DNA of 28,913 nucleotides from contig CAZUAH010000131.1 of assembly GCA_964617665.1 (NCBI GenBank), positions 1 to 28,913 on the forward strand, written 5' to 3'. Position numbers and translations under genes: made by a program. Below the pieces are notes generated by a model. That model ran no database searches, was not told where the DNA came from, and was given only the letters and a program-made list of their open reading frames with translations. This DNA comes from JADHUC01 sp964617665 (GTDB taxonomy: Bacteria > Planctomycetota > Planctomycetia > Pirellulales > Pirellulaceae). Shown one piece after another: positions 8,254 to 17,700 of the stretch. Numbering within the stretch: position 1 is the stretch's first letter; the number at the start of each line of letters is the position of its first letter.

Positions 8254-9471
8254 ATGAAGAAATTGGTGCCAATGTTGTCGACCGCCACAGCGGTCGCCGT
8301 CCTCTGCAGTGTGGTGACGGCCGAGGACCAGAAGCGTCCTGGGCCTCACGGGCCGGAGATGATGTTGAAACGTCTAGACCAGAATCAAGACGGCAAGGTG
8401 ACGGCGGACGAGATTCCGGAAGCAGCGCCTGAGTTCGTCAAGGGCCTCTTGAAACGGGCCGACAAGAACGCAGACAAAACGATCACGGCCGAGGAATTCC
8501 GAGCGGCCATTAGCCAGTTTGGTCCCAAACGTGGTCCCGGACCTGGACCGGCTACGGGGCACAGCCGCAGGCCAAGTCCCGGCCCACAGGCCCAGCCGCA
8601 GCGCCCGAGTCCCCAACGAGGCGGTGATGGTTGGAAAGGGCGTCCAGGCCCAACGGCCGGCGCGCCAGGGCACCGTGGACCGCACCCCAGTGCCGGCCAT
8701 CGCCCTCAACCACAACGACCGCTGCCCGATCCGAAAGCCGTTTTCCAACACATGGATCGTGACAAGGATGGCAAGCTGTCTCTCGAAGAATTCACGGCTG
8801 GAATGAAGGCGGTACACGAACGACGGATGCCGCAGCGTCGGCCCGCGACCGTCCAGCGTCCGGGCCAAGGTCCGCCTCCGTGGGCCAAAGCTGCGCACGC
8901 TCGCGCGGCACGCATGCCCGCACCACGGCCACCACAGGCGCGAATTCAAGCCGCCCGGGCCATGGCGATGCGAGCGCGGATGGCCCACGCTCGGCCACCG
9001 ATGCGTCGTCCCGGCGGTCCGATGGCCATGAAGCGACCACCGATGGGGCCCGAAGCGATGATGGGCCGCATCAAGGCAGCCGACAAGAACAAAGACGGAA
9101 AGCTCAGCAAAGAAGAAGCTCCGGAGCTGCTCAAGCGACATTTCGAACGAGTCGACGCCAACAAGGACGGGCAACTTGAGACGAACGAGTTGAAACGAGC
9201 GGGCGAAGCACTTCGCCAGCACATGCAAGCGTCATTCACTAAACGGCATCCCGATGCCGCCAAACGCATTCAGGAAGCTCGCAAGAGAGCATTTCAGGCG
9301 GCGAAGCAGGCGCAGGAAAAGCCAGCGGTGAAGAAACAGAAAGCGAAGAAACCATCGGCGAAAAAGCAAAAGAAGAAACCCGCCGACAAGAAGGCGGAGG
9401 TGAAGAAGCCGGTGGATAAGAAGAGCAAACCCAAGAAGCCTGTCGACAAAAAGGTCGAGGCCAAGAAGTAA
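8254..9471 (+). CDS. Secreted five-EF-hand protein with lysine-rich histone-H1-like tail
   Basis: The 405-residue product has a signal peptide ending near VTA at residues 21-23. Five EF-hand loops are visible. EF1 is 42-53 (DQNQDG...), EF2 is 70-81 (DKNADK..., the central Gly replaced by Lys), EF3 is 168-179, EF4 is 277-288 and EF5 is 301-312. Loops 1, 3, 4 and 5 have the D-x-D/N-x-DG pattern and Glu at position 12, so they should bind Ca2+. Between them lie long Pro/Gly/Arg/His-rich and Met/Ala/Arg-rich low-complexity stretches (about 90-160 and 185-265). The last 55 residues are dominated by KK, AKK and KKPVDKK units like histone H1 tails. GGGAG ten bases upstream supports the start. The function is unknown. 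Planctomycetes commonly have secreted EF-hand proteins of this style. Confidence 0.88.
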   Translation: MKKLVPMLSTATAVAVLCSVVTAEDQKRPGPHGPEMMLKRLDQNQDGKVTADEIPEAAPEFVKGLLKRADKNADKTITAEEFRAAISQFGPKRGPGPGPATGHSRRPSPGPQAQPQRPSPQRGGDGWKGRPGPTAGAPGHRGPHPSAGHRPQPQRPLPDPKAVFQHMDRDKDGKLSLEEFTAGMKAVHERRMPQRRPATVQRPGQGPPPWAKAAHARAARMPAPRPPQARIQAARAMAMRARMAHARPPMRRPGGPMAMKRPPMGPEAMMGRIKAADKNKDGKLSKEEAPELLKRHFERVDANKDGQLETNELKRAGEALRQHMQASFTKRHPDAAKRIQEARKRAFQAAKQAQEKPAVKKQKAKKPSAKKQKKKPADKKAEVKKPVDKKSKPKKPVDKKVEAKK

Positions 9472-9503
9472 GGATAGACACAAACCGACCGACTGCACCC
9501 CTG

Positions 9504-9550
9504 CGTTCCGCGGCAGTTGTCAGATTCTGACGCCGCGGAACGTATTTTCT
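9504..9550 (+). terminator. Intrinsic terminator with nested hairpin
   Basis: A perfect 11-bp outer stem (9504-9514 CGTTCCGCGGC with 9532-9542) encloses a four-base bulge AGTT and a second 5-bp hairpin GTCAG-ATT-CTGAC (9519-9531). The stem is followed by TATTTTCTT, the T-rich tract expected of a plus-strand rho-independent terminator. It starts 33 bases after the EF-hand stop codon. It lies 22 bases before the end of the convergent ceramidase-like gene, so it could also block read-through into that gene. The minus-strand side has no T tract. Confidence 0.8.
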
Positions 9551-9564
9551 TGCGCAAGAATGTG

Positions 9565-10935
9565 TCACTCAAGTCCCAAAAGTCGGCGGATGGCTTGTTT
9601 CATTATCGCTTCGGACTGCGGCGCGACGCCTGCGTCGCGGGGTTCGTAGCCGCCTTCGGCGAATGCGGCTTCGGTGCAGATGTAGCCCGGCGCACAATCA
9701 CCGTATGCGGCGACGGCCACAAATCCACTGGGTCGTTGTTGTTGGGCAAACAGTTGGAATTCGACCATGCACTCGCCCGGCAAGTGCAGGATGTACGTTT
9801 TGTTGATTCGTAGGGACGACAACACGTACGGCACGTTTGCACGCTGGGCGGCCACGACGCGCATGGCGCCGTTGTAGATTCGTGCGGACGGTGATGCATT
9901 CGGATTCAGCATTCTCGCTCGGTAATCTCTCGCGGTGAAGCCACGATCCTCACGCAGCGGCAGTTTGACTGGGACAGTGCGCCATTGGAGTGACCGAATC
10001 GGCTCGTACTCGGTCGCGCTCGCGGCCTCCTTCATGCCAGCCAGCAATTGCGTGGTCAAACGATCGCGGGCCTCGCGCGACCCGTCGTTGTACTTGCCTG
10101 CCGTCACATTGCCACCGCAGCCGGTGAAGTACATCTGAAACACGCCTTCTTCCTTTTCAATCGCTTGTCGAGCGATGCCGGGAAAGTCATAACTGGCACG
10201 CGGATCGCCGTAGAAGCTCTGCGGGTGTGTTGCGTAGTAGTGCAGACGCGCCAAAGGTCGGTCGCCGCAGGCGAATGTGATTGTTTTCACGTAAGGATCG
10301 ATCCGGCCGTCAGGCATTGCTCGCAACTTCGGGTCGGTGCAGCGGCTCCAACGAACCAGGATTTTGCCGTCGTCTGTCTTAACTCGGCGTGTGGAACCGA
10401 CGCCCTTGACCAGCGCTTGCCCCACACCGATTCGATCCACTGGCTGCATTCGTTTCAGCGATTCACGCAAGGCCTCGGCTGTGCGTCGTGCTGCCTTCTC
10501 GATCACTTCCGGGGCCGGATGCGGCGGTGGATTCTCGATCGAATCTAGCAGCTGCATGGCGGCGGCATCGGCCATCGGAGCTGTGTGTTGGTGCACGGTT
10601 TGGACGGCCACGCAGGGTGCCTCGGTCCCCGCGGCTTCCGCCAGAAACGAACGGAACAGGGCATGCGACGAATTGCACACTTCGCACCAGTCCAGCACAC
10701 ACAGCACATATCGCCGTTCGCCGGAGGAAATCACGATTCCTTTGGCCAGTAACGGGTGTTCGATTGTGGCCAACGGACGGTAGCTGCTGTAGATTGGCTG
10801 GCCCAACGGCGGAGTCACGTCACATTGAAACGTCGCGATCCGCAACACCACGTCCTCGCCAAACGAGATACTGGTTGCAGCCAGGTAGACGACCAATACG
10901 AGCGACAAGTACGTGTTTGTTTTCTGGCAATACAT
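9565..10935 (-). CDS. Secreted neutral/alkaline ceramidase-like hydrolase
   Basis: This 456-residue protein has a signal peptide (hydrophobic residues about 10-25, cleavage near SFGED). It then resembles the N-terminal catalytic domain of neutral/alkaline non-lysosomal ceramidases, which cleave the amide bond of ceramides. The start DVTPPLG, the His motif TVHQHTAP, HYYATHPQSFYG (second likely metal His) and GCGGNVTAGKYND appear in family order. In characterised ceramidases the last motif holds the Ser nucleophile in a GDVSP context. Here Thr278 occupies that position. The ATG at 10935 is chosen because AGGAGGTG precedes it by seven bases; a GTG three codons earlier lies inside that ribosome-binding site. 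In planctomycetes this family is numerous and the true substrate is unproven. Confidence 0.83.
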   Translation of the reverse strand: MYCQKTNTYLSLVLVVYLAATSISFGEDVVLRIATFQCDVTPPLGQPIYSSYRPLATIEHPLLAKGIVISSGERRYVLCVLDWCEVCNSSHALFRSFLAEAAGTEAPCVAVQTVHQHTAPMADAAAMQLLDSIENPPPHPAPEVIEKAARRTAEALRESLKRMQPVDRIGVGQALVKGVGSTRRVKTDDGKILVRWSRCTDPKLRAMPDGRIDPYVKTITFACGDRPLARLHYYATHPQSFYGDPRASYDFPGIARQAIEKEEGVFQMYFTGCGGNVTAGKYNDGSREARDRLTTQLLAGMKEAASATEYEPIRSLQWRTVPVKLPLREDRGFTARDYRARMLNPNASPSARIYNGAMRVVAAQRANVPYVLSSLRINKTYILHLPGECMVEFQLFAQQQRPSGFVAVAAYGDCAPGYICTEAAFAEGGYEPRDAGVAPQSEAIMKQAIRRLLGLE

Positions 10936-11117
10936 TTCTTGCACCTCCTCTTCAATCGCTGCCGTCGTGTCGCATCAAACCAATTCGCGAGGCGTACGTC
11001 GTTACCAGTAGGCCCGACGATGTGATAACATTGTAGTGCTATTTGATCCGGCTGGGGGAATGACACACGAACAGGGTGGCGGATTTCTGTCGAATCTCTT
11101 GCGACGAAGGTGCGCTA

Positions 11118-13529
11118 ATGCAATCACGTATCGCAGCGACGGCTCTGGGCATGCTGACGATGTCATTACTTCTGCCGACGTCAAGTCTGGCCGCTGAACG
11201 CGAATTGCTCGGACATTGGACGTTCGATTCGATCAAGGGCAACGTTGCCGAGGACTCCTCCGGCAAAGGACAACATGCGAAGGTGCACGGGGCAGTTCAA
11301 ACGGAAGGCCGGGTTGGCGGTGCGCTGATGTTTGATGGGCAGGATGATTACGCCGAACTTGGCGATTTGGGCGAGCACAGAGCCGCGACCATCGCCTTTT
11401 GGATGAAGACCCACGACGTGGACCGGACCGGAGGCTGGCAAGGACTGGTTACCAGCGACGGGTGGGAGGAAGGCGTGTTTCACATTCCGCTCAAACGTGG
11501 CGTTGTGGACGTGCATCTGCACATGGGGGACTCGCGTCGTGGGCGATTGAGCAGTTCGCGATTGGCGAACGATGTCTGGTACCACATCGCCATCGTCACC
11601 GACACGACTGCAGGAACGCTGGAGCTGTTCACCAACGGTGTCCAGGAGGACATGGGCGATCTGTTGCAGTACTCCGCCCCAATCAAGCTGATCAGCCAGG
11701 TGATGGGACGTGAATTCGACGGAACGGGGCATTCTCGCTATTTTCGCGGTTCGGTCGACGATGTACGCATATATGGCCGAGCGTTGACCGCCGCCGAGGT
11801 CCGTGGACTGTGTCCCGATGCCCCGCCTCCGCCACGTCGCGACCCGCGCAACATCCGTGCCGGGTATCGGATTCCTGACGAAGGGTATTGCGACCAACCG
11901 TACACGGTCATCACCAAGGATGGCAACTGGTTGTGCACCATGACCACCGGGCCGGGCCGCGAGGGAGACCATGGACAACACATCGTGGCCACAATCAGCG
12001 AGGATCAGGGCCGTACGTGGTCGCCACTGATCGACATCGAACCGTCCGACGGGCCCGAAGCGAGTTGGGTCATGCCACTGATCACGCCCAGCGGACGTGT
12101 CTATGGACTCTACACCTACAACGGCGAGCACTTACGCACCTGGGAAGACAAACCGATCCGTACCGATACGGTCGGCTGGTACTGTTACAAGTACTCGGAC
12201 GACGGCGGTCGCACCTGGTCCAAGGAACGTTATCGCCTACCGTTGCCGCCCGCGCCGGTGGATCACACGAACACCTTTGCTGGCGCACATCAGATCTTCT
12301 GGGGCATCGGCAAGCCGATCGTTCACGACACATCCATGTGGTTTGCATTCAGCCGCTGCGGCGCGTTGATAGTCGACAAATCGGAAGGATGGTTCTATCG
12401 TTCGGACAACATCCTCGAAGAGCCGGATCCGGAGAAAATCAATTGGCAACTACTGCCCGACGGCGAACATGGCTTGAAGGACTTGAAATACGGCGATGTC
12501 CACGCCGAACAGAACATCGTCGCCTTGTCCGACGGATCGCTTTACTGCATGTACCGAACAAGGATCGGCTATCCTTTCCACTCGTATAGTCGAGATGGCG
12601 GACATACGTGGACTCATCCCGTTCACGCGACGTACACGCCAGACGGCCGAGAAATGAAGACGCCCCGAGCGTGCCCGCGCATATGGCGCACCGAGAACGG
12701 CAAGTACCTGTTCTGGTATCACAACCACAGCGACGCCAGCCGAAGCGGATGGACCGGCCGCAACCCGGCATGGATTTCGGGTGGCATCGAGCGTGACGGT
12801 TACATTCACTGGTCGCAACCCGAGATTCTGCTTTACGATCCGAACCCGGCCATGAAGATGAGTTATCCGGATCTGATCGAGCAAGACGGACGCTATTGGG
12901 TGACGGAGACCCAGAAGACGGTCGCTCGCGTGCACGAAATCGACAAGGGCTTGCTGGAAGCAATGTGGGCGCAGGGAGAGGTGAACGAGATCGCGCGAGA
13001 CGGTCTGGTAGTAGAACTTGACAGTCAAGCGATCGGGGCCGGCACGGCCAAACTGCCAAAGCCGCTGGACGTGGAAGAGTGCGGCGGCATAGCGCTGGAT
13101 CTCTGGTTGCAGATCGATGATCTGGCGGCCGATCAAGTGATTGTGGACTCGCGCACGGACGACGGCGTTGGACTTGCGCTTGTGACGGCCGACTCGAACA
13201 CGATCCGAATCGAATTGAACGATGGCCGCTCGAAAGCCTCGTGGGTATGCGATCCAGATGTACTATCGCCCGGAAAGCTCCACCATGTTGCGGCGATCGT
13301 GGACGCCGGCCCGGGAATCATCAGTTTCGTGGTCGACGGCGTCTTGGCGGACGGCAGCGACGCACGCGCGTACGGCTGGCACCGCTATTCGGGCGTCTTG
13401 GGCGACGTATCCGGTTCTGGCGAAATTCGGCTTTCGCCGTCATTTCGCGGCAGAGTCAAGGAACTTCGAATCCACAATCGATATCTCCGTACTTCCGAGG
13501 CAATAGCCAACTTTCTCGCGGGGCCATAA
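11118..13529 (+). CDS. Secreted LamG - BNR/sialidase-like - LamG protein
   Basis: The 803-residue product has a signal peptide (MQSRIAATALGM..., cleavage near SLAAE). Residues about 30-215 form a LamG/concanavalin-like lectin domain (GHWTFDS, FWMKTHD, DDVRIYGRALTAAEV). A six-bladed sialidase-like propeller follows with three clear Asp boxes: SEDQGRTW (11997-12020), SDDGGRTW (12195-12218) and SRDGGHTW (12598-12621). It opens with the GYCDQPY segment typical of planctomycete 'exo-alpha-sialidase' proteins. Residues about 640-800 form a second LamG-like domain (VKELRIHNRYL). The start at 11118 has GAAGGTG upstream; an earlier in-frame ATG at 11076 would bury the signal peptide. True sialidase activity is not proved, because the Arg triad cannot be assigned by eye. 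Confidence 0.87.
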   Translation: MQSRIAATALGMLTMSLLLPTSSLAAERELLGHWTFDSIKGNVAEDSSGKGQHAKVHGAVQTEGRVGGALMFDGQDDYAELGDLGEHRAATIAFWMKTHDVDRTGGWQGLVTSDGWEEGVFHIPLKRGVVDVHLHMGDSRRGRLSSSRLANDVWYHIAIVTDTTAGTLELFTNGVQEDMGDLLQYSAPIKLISQVMGREFDGTGHSRYFRGSVDDVRIYGRALTAAEVRGLCPDAPPPPRRDPRNIRAGYRIPDEGYCDQPYTVITKDGNWLCTMTTGPGREGDHGQHIVATISEDQGRTWSPLIDIEPSDGPEASWVMPLITPSGRVYGLYTYNGEHLRTWEDKPIRTDTVGWYCYKYSDDGGRTWSKERYRLPLPPAPVDHTNTFAGAHQIFWGIGKPIVHDTSMWFAFSRCGALIVDKSEGWFYRSDNILEEPDPEKINWQLLPDGEHGLKDLKYGDVHAEQNIVALSDGSLYCMYRTRIGYPFHSYSRDGGHTWTHPVHATYTPDGREMKTPRACPRIWRTENGKYLFWYHNHSDASRSGWTGRNPAWISGGIERDGYIHWSQPEILLYDPNPAMKMSYPDLIEQDGRYWVTETQKTVARVHEIDKGLLEAMWAQGEVNEIARDGLVVELDSQAIGAGTAKLPKPLDVEECGGIALDLWLQIDDLAADQVIVDSRTDDGVGLALVTADSNTIRIELNDGRSKASWVCDPDVLSPGKLHHVAAIVDAGPGIISFVVDGVLADGSDARAYGWHRYSGVLGDVSGSGEIRLSPSFRGRVKELRIHNRYLRTSEAIANFLAGP

Positions 13530-13685
13530 CCCTCGACAGCAACGCCATTCTTGAAAACGCTCTGGAAATTCCCCTCGTAACGTTGTCTAATAGTGAATAG
13601 GGAACGAGGCGACTCTTATCACATATCTTCTCTGGGGCCTTGGCTGGGTCTGCAGAGCACTTGTCTTTCAAAGGAGCCATTCATC

Positions 13686-14603
13686 ATGTCTCATGCGGAA
13701 CGATTACGACGAACGGGATTCACACTCGTCGAGATGCTTGTAGTCATCGCAATCATTGGCATCCTGGTTGGTTTGACAATTCCCGCGATCCAGGCAGCGC
13801 GCGAAGCGGCGCGACGTGCGGATTGTCAAAATAACCTCAAACAGATCGCTTTTGCTGTCCAACAGTACCATGTCCAATACAAAGTTTTTCCGCCTGGCAG
13901 TCTGGGTGGTCGGACGCAGCACGGTTGGGCACCGGCTTTGCTGACTTACATGGAGGAGGGGAGCATCGCATCGATATACAACTGGAATGTCTCTTGGAAC
14001 CACGCGAGCAATCAGGAGGCAATCACAACGGCTCTGGATCTTGTTACTTGTCCTTCGACGCCGGGGGACGAGGATCGTCTGGATACGATCCCGTCCGGAG
14101 GCCAAGCGGCCATTTCCGACTATGCACCAGTGGGCTACGTCGACGATTCCCTCGTGACGGCTAGTCTCATCCCACAGCCGAAATCCTTCGGTGGCGTAAT
14201 GCCTTTATTGGATCTAACAGCCACTCCGAGACCCAGGTGGATTCGTGTACAGGATATCCGCGACGGGCGCTCCAGCACACTCGTATTCATCGAGGACGTG
14301 GGACGCCCGGTGTTTCACACGGCTGATGGCGTTGTCGGCGGACGCGTTCAAGGAGCAGGTTGGGCCGATCCGAATAGTATGGTTCGTTTCCACGGTTCTT
14401 CCGCTGACGGATTGACTGCGCCTGGCGCCTGCGCTATCAACTGCACGAACAACAACGAAGCATTCTCGTTCCACTCGGGGGGCATTCAGTGCTTCTTTGC
14501 AGACAACAGTGTTCACTTTCTGGCGGACGAAATGTCCGCGAAAGTATTTGCGTCTCTGGTAACACGGGACGGCGGCGAGGTAGTCTCGCAAGATGCTTTC
14601 TGA
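13686..14603 (+). CDS. DUF1559 protein with prepilin-type N-terminal cleavage/methylation motif
   Basis: This 305-residue protein begins with a basic stretch and a type IV prepilin-like motif, G|FTLVEMLVVIAIIGILVGL, processed after the Gly by prepilin peptidase. AREAARRADCQNNLKQI then marks DUF1559 (SBP_bac_10-like), a family greatly expanded in planctomycetes. The body resembles a pseudopilin-like surface protein. The usual C-terminal 'H-x9-DG' signature appears as FHSGGIQCFFADNSVHFL. Family function is unknown, but export through a type II/IV pilus-like system is expected. AAAGGAG, about ten bases upstream, fixes the ATG at 13686; the open frame extends 31 codons further back without a plausible start. 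Confidence 0.93.
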   Translation: MSHAERLRRTGFTLVEMLVVIAIIGILVGLTIPAIQAAREAARRADCQNNLKQIAFAVQQYHVQYKVFPPGSLGGRTQHGWAPALLTYMEEGSIASIYNWNVSWNHASNQEAITTALDLVTCPSTPGDEDRLDTIPSGGQAAISDYAPVGYVDDSLVTASLIPQPKSFGGVMPLLDLTATPRPRWIRVQDIRDGRSSTLVFIEDVGRPVFHTADGVVGGRVQGAGWADPNSMVRFHGSSADGLTAPGACAINCTNNNEAFSFHSGGIQCFFADNSVHFLADEMSAKVFASLVTRDGGEVVSQDAF

Positions 14604-14733
14604 GTCGCGGCGTGCGGGCTCCTGAACAATCGCACCTTTATCAACGCATCATTCCGAGCCCAGGCACGGCCAATATGTCAGCAGGGACTGTCTGCAAGAC
14701 AAGATCCGACACCGTCGTGATGCAGTGGCGCGA

Positions 14734-17700
14734 CTAGTTTTTGCCCTGACGCTGCAAGTCGATGCGATAGCCGAAGTCGTCTTGGGCAGTCTCAAACTGC
14801 AGTCTCTGATTGGAAAACTGGAATTCAGTGTCCCCCATCTCTGATCCATCAGTGTCGACTGAATGAACGGCGCTCACATGCGCACGGCGCCCCAGAATCT
14901 TGTCCAAACGCAAAGTCACGGGAAATGCGTCAGCGTCCGGCAACGGAGTCACCAGCAGGTGATCGCCGAGGATTTGGCAACGAAAGCCACCAGTAGTCTC
15001 CGCCACGCCAAAATCGACGGGCGTTATGTTCGGCTCTAGGCGTGAGGCCAGCGCGGAGATGTCGTTCGCCTTCTCCAGACGAATTGCGGCGACGTCTTTG
15101 CCTTTGCCCTCGACGACCAACTTGCCGATCCGGTAGCGTCGTTCGGGATCTTCGTCACCAACCAGTCGATAACGCTGGCCCCGCGATCCCTGATCGTATA
15201 GGCCAACCAGGATGTCATATTCGCCGGGCGGGCAGTCTTCCGGCAATGTCATCGTCCAGTTCTCGCCCGTGGTCACTCGGCCTTGCCACTTGCTCGTAGG
15301 CGGTGTCGGTTTGCCGCCACCGCCGTAGAAGCCTGTTAGCACCAAACGCGATACTTGCGGTTTGAAGAAATGCATAAAGACGGTGAGGTCCTTCGGTGCC
15401 GGTTGTTTGGCGTCCCAATTGACCAGCAGCTTGAAGCGTCGATTGCCGAGGTACTCGACACGTTCGGCTGAAGGGCGGATTCGCAACGGTGGATTGGGCA
15501 AGTAGCCGCGTCCATTGACGTAAAACCGATCTTTCGCACGAGACCGCTCGACGACCACGTCGTCAATTCGTTCGATGCTAGATTCAATGTCGCCGTTTGT
15601 CGCAAGGTAGCCGTACTGGGGCAAAGTGCGACCGGAAACTGTCCAGTCGCTTTCCCTTCGATTCACGAATACGCGAGCGCCGGATTTCCAGGTGACGATT
15701 GCCCGGTGAATATCGCCGTCGGCAAACTTGAAGTCCGCGATTTCATCCGTTGCCAGACTTCGAATCAAGTCTTGGGCCAGCCAGTACTTGCGAACGGACC
15801 CGTGGACCAGGCCACTGCGGTCGATCATCAGCGCATGGCCAGTTAGGACCTCGGCGCTCGTGTAGTCGTCGCTTTCGATACCATGCAACGGTCGCGACCG
15901 TCCGCCTTGATAGCGACCCGAATACCCAACGCCGTGCAAACTGAACCGCGTGTGATTCACCGCGTCAAACCACGGCACTCGTTCCCAATTCTGGCAGGGA
16001 ATTCTGATGTTGAACCGCTTCGACTGAGGGCTGATTTGCAGGAATTGGCAATCCGAACCGTCGACATAGCCGATCAAGTGATCGCCGCCGGCCTCGGAAC
16101 ACATTGGGGCACTGCCACCAAGGAAATCACGAATCCACGCAAACGCTTCGCCCCAGGCGCGACGCGTTTTCAGGTTCGAATGAAATCCGCCTTGCCGGTC
16201 GTAGAAATCAAAACTGTTGGCCGAGGTGAATACGTCGATGAAGTAGGCTGTCTGCGGCACATTGGGATGGATCAATCGCAAATTGCGTTCGACGAACGGC
16301 TGGATGCGGTCCGGGCGCCAGCGATAGCTTTGAGCGTCGCGTCCAGTGTTGATCCAGGCCTTCTGAGGCCGGCCATCCGGCGTAAAAACGATGTGCTCGT
16401 AGCTGAATTCGTCGGCATCCGGATAGAAGTCAATGTAGTTATCGTGCAAACCGAAGGGCACATCATTCTCGGTGCAAAGCTGCGAGAAGCTCTGCAGGTC
16501 TTCGACCGTTCCCAACTGAGAATTTGGTGGATAGATGTCCGGCAAGCGATAGTCGTATCCCCAACGCTGCCAGACATGCATGATGACCAGCGAATCGGTC
16601 AGACCGTAATCGAAACACCGACGCACGCGTGCAGCGTCGTCGGCATATCCCCCGCCCCAGATATCGAAGCAGAAGCGTCCCGCTTTGCGAGCGAGGCCGG
16701 CCGAAGGTTCTTTGTCATACAGCGGCCGGTATTTCAGCGCACAGTCGATTGCGCCGTTCAAGCTTGGCACAAGCGTGAACATCGTATCCGGATGTGCGTG
16801 CAGCGTGTAGAGATTCTGCGCCGGATCGACTTGCAGGTAGTCGGGCGGTGTATCGCAGGCGATCAGTAGCGACACGCCGCTGTCGAAGTCGAAACCAACG
16901 TGGCTGGTCGACAGGTTGTGCCCTCCGCCCGAGGCTCGAAATGCCTCAGGTTCAACGATACAGAACCCGTGGCCGTAATACACGCGAGGAGCCTTCTGAT
17001 TGGCCGGACCAAGTGCAAGATCGGTAATGCGTTCCGGGCAGGCGATCTTCATTCGCAATCCGGCAGACTCGGGCCACAGCTCGGCGGTCAAGTCGAACGA
17101 TTGGTCGTTGTGACGCAGCCGGTGAATGATCTTTAAGCGACCGGTATTGTCGAAATCCGTTCGAACGCTGTCTGTATGGACCCCCGACGGCCACGTCCCG
17201 ATGGATTGATCCAAGACGGACAATTGGAAACCGTCGAACGACACAACGCGGTCGCCCGAGCCGACTACAATCGCTGCGTCAGCCAGACCGTGACGTCCGA
17301 GAGCAATCGCTGCGCGACAATCGCCCTCCAAATCGAAGACGTAGCAGTGTTCACCAACCGGTTTGCCATCGGCCAGCGCTTTCACGGCACGGACGGCGAG
17401 TTGCGTCCTTTCATCGGTCGACAATTGCTTGGGTTGAAGTCCAGCGATGACGGCAGGATCACCCCAGTACGACGAATCGCAAGTCGTGCTGCGATTGGGA
17501 CCCGGGTGGCTTTCCAGCCGCAGGATAACTTCCTTACCGGCAAACTGGCTTAGATCCGCTTCACCGGCCATCCACCGTTTTGCATCGGTGTGTCGCTCGA
17601 ACAGCATCTTGTCGCCCGCCCAAACGCGAAACGTTACGCCGTCGCTGGGCGGCTCGGGCGGATGGTGATCGCGGATGGCATTGAAGAAGGTCATCCGAAG

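Noticed and set aside
8374..9228. A 284-codon minus-strand open frame opposite the EF-hand gene.
   Set aside because: It is the mirror of low-complexity Lys/Pro/Arg codons, giving Leu/Phe-rich nonsense. The five EF-hands show which strand codes.
11181..12131. A 316-codon minus-strand open frame opposite the LamG/sialidase-like gene.
   Set aside because: No recognisable domain, and the plus strand carries LamG and Asp-box motifs.
15883..16869. A 328-codon plus-strand open frame inside the GH101-like gene.
   Set aside because: It lies fully antisense to a gene with clear domains, and its translation has no domain or signal. Such frames are common in GC-rich genes.
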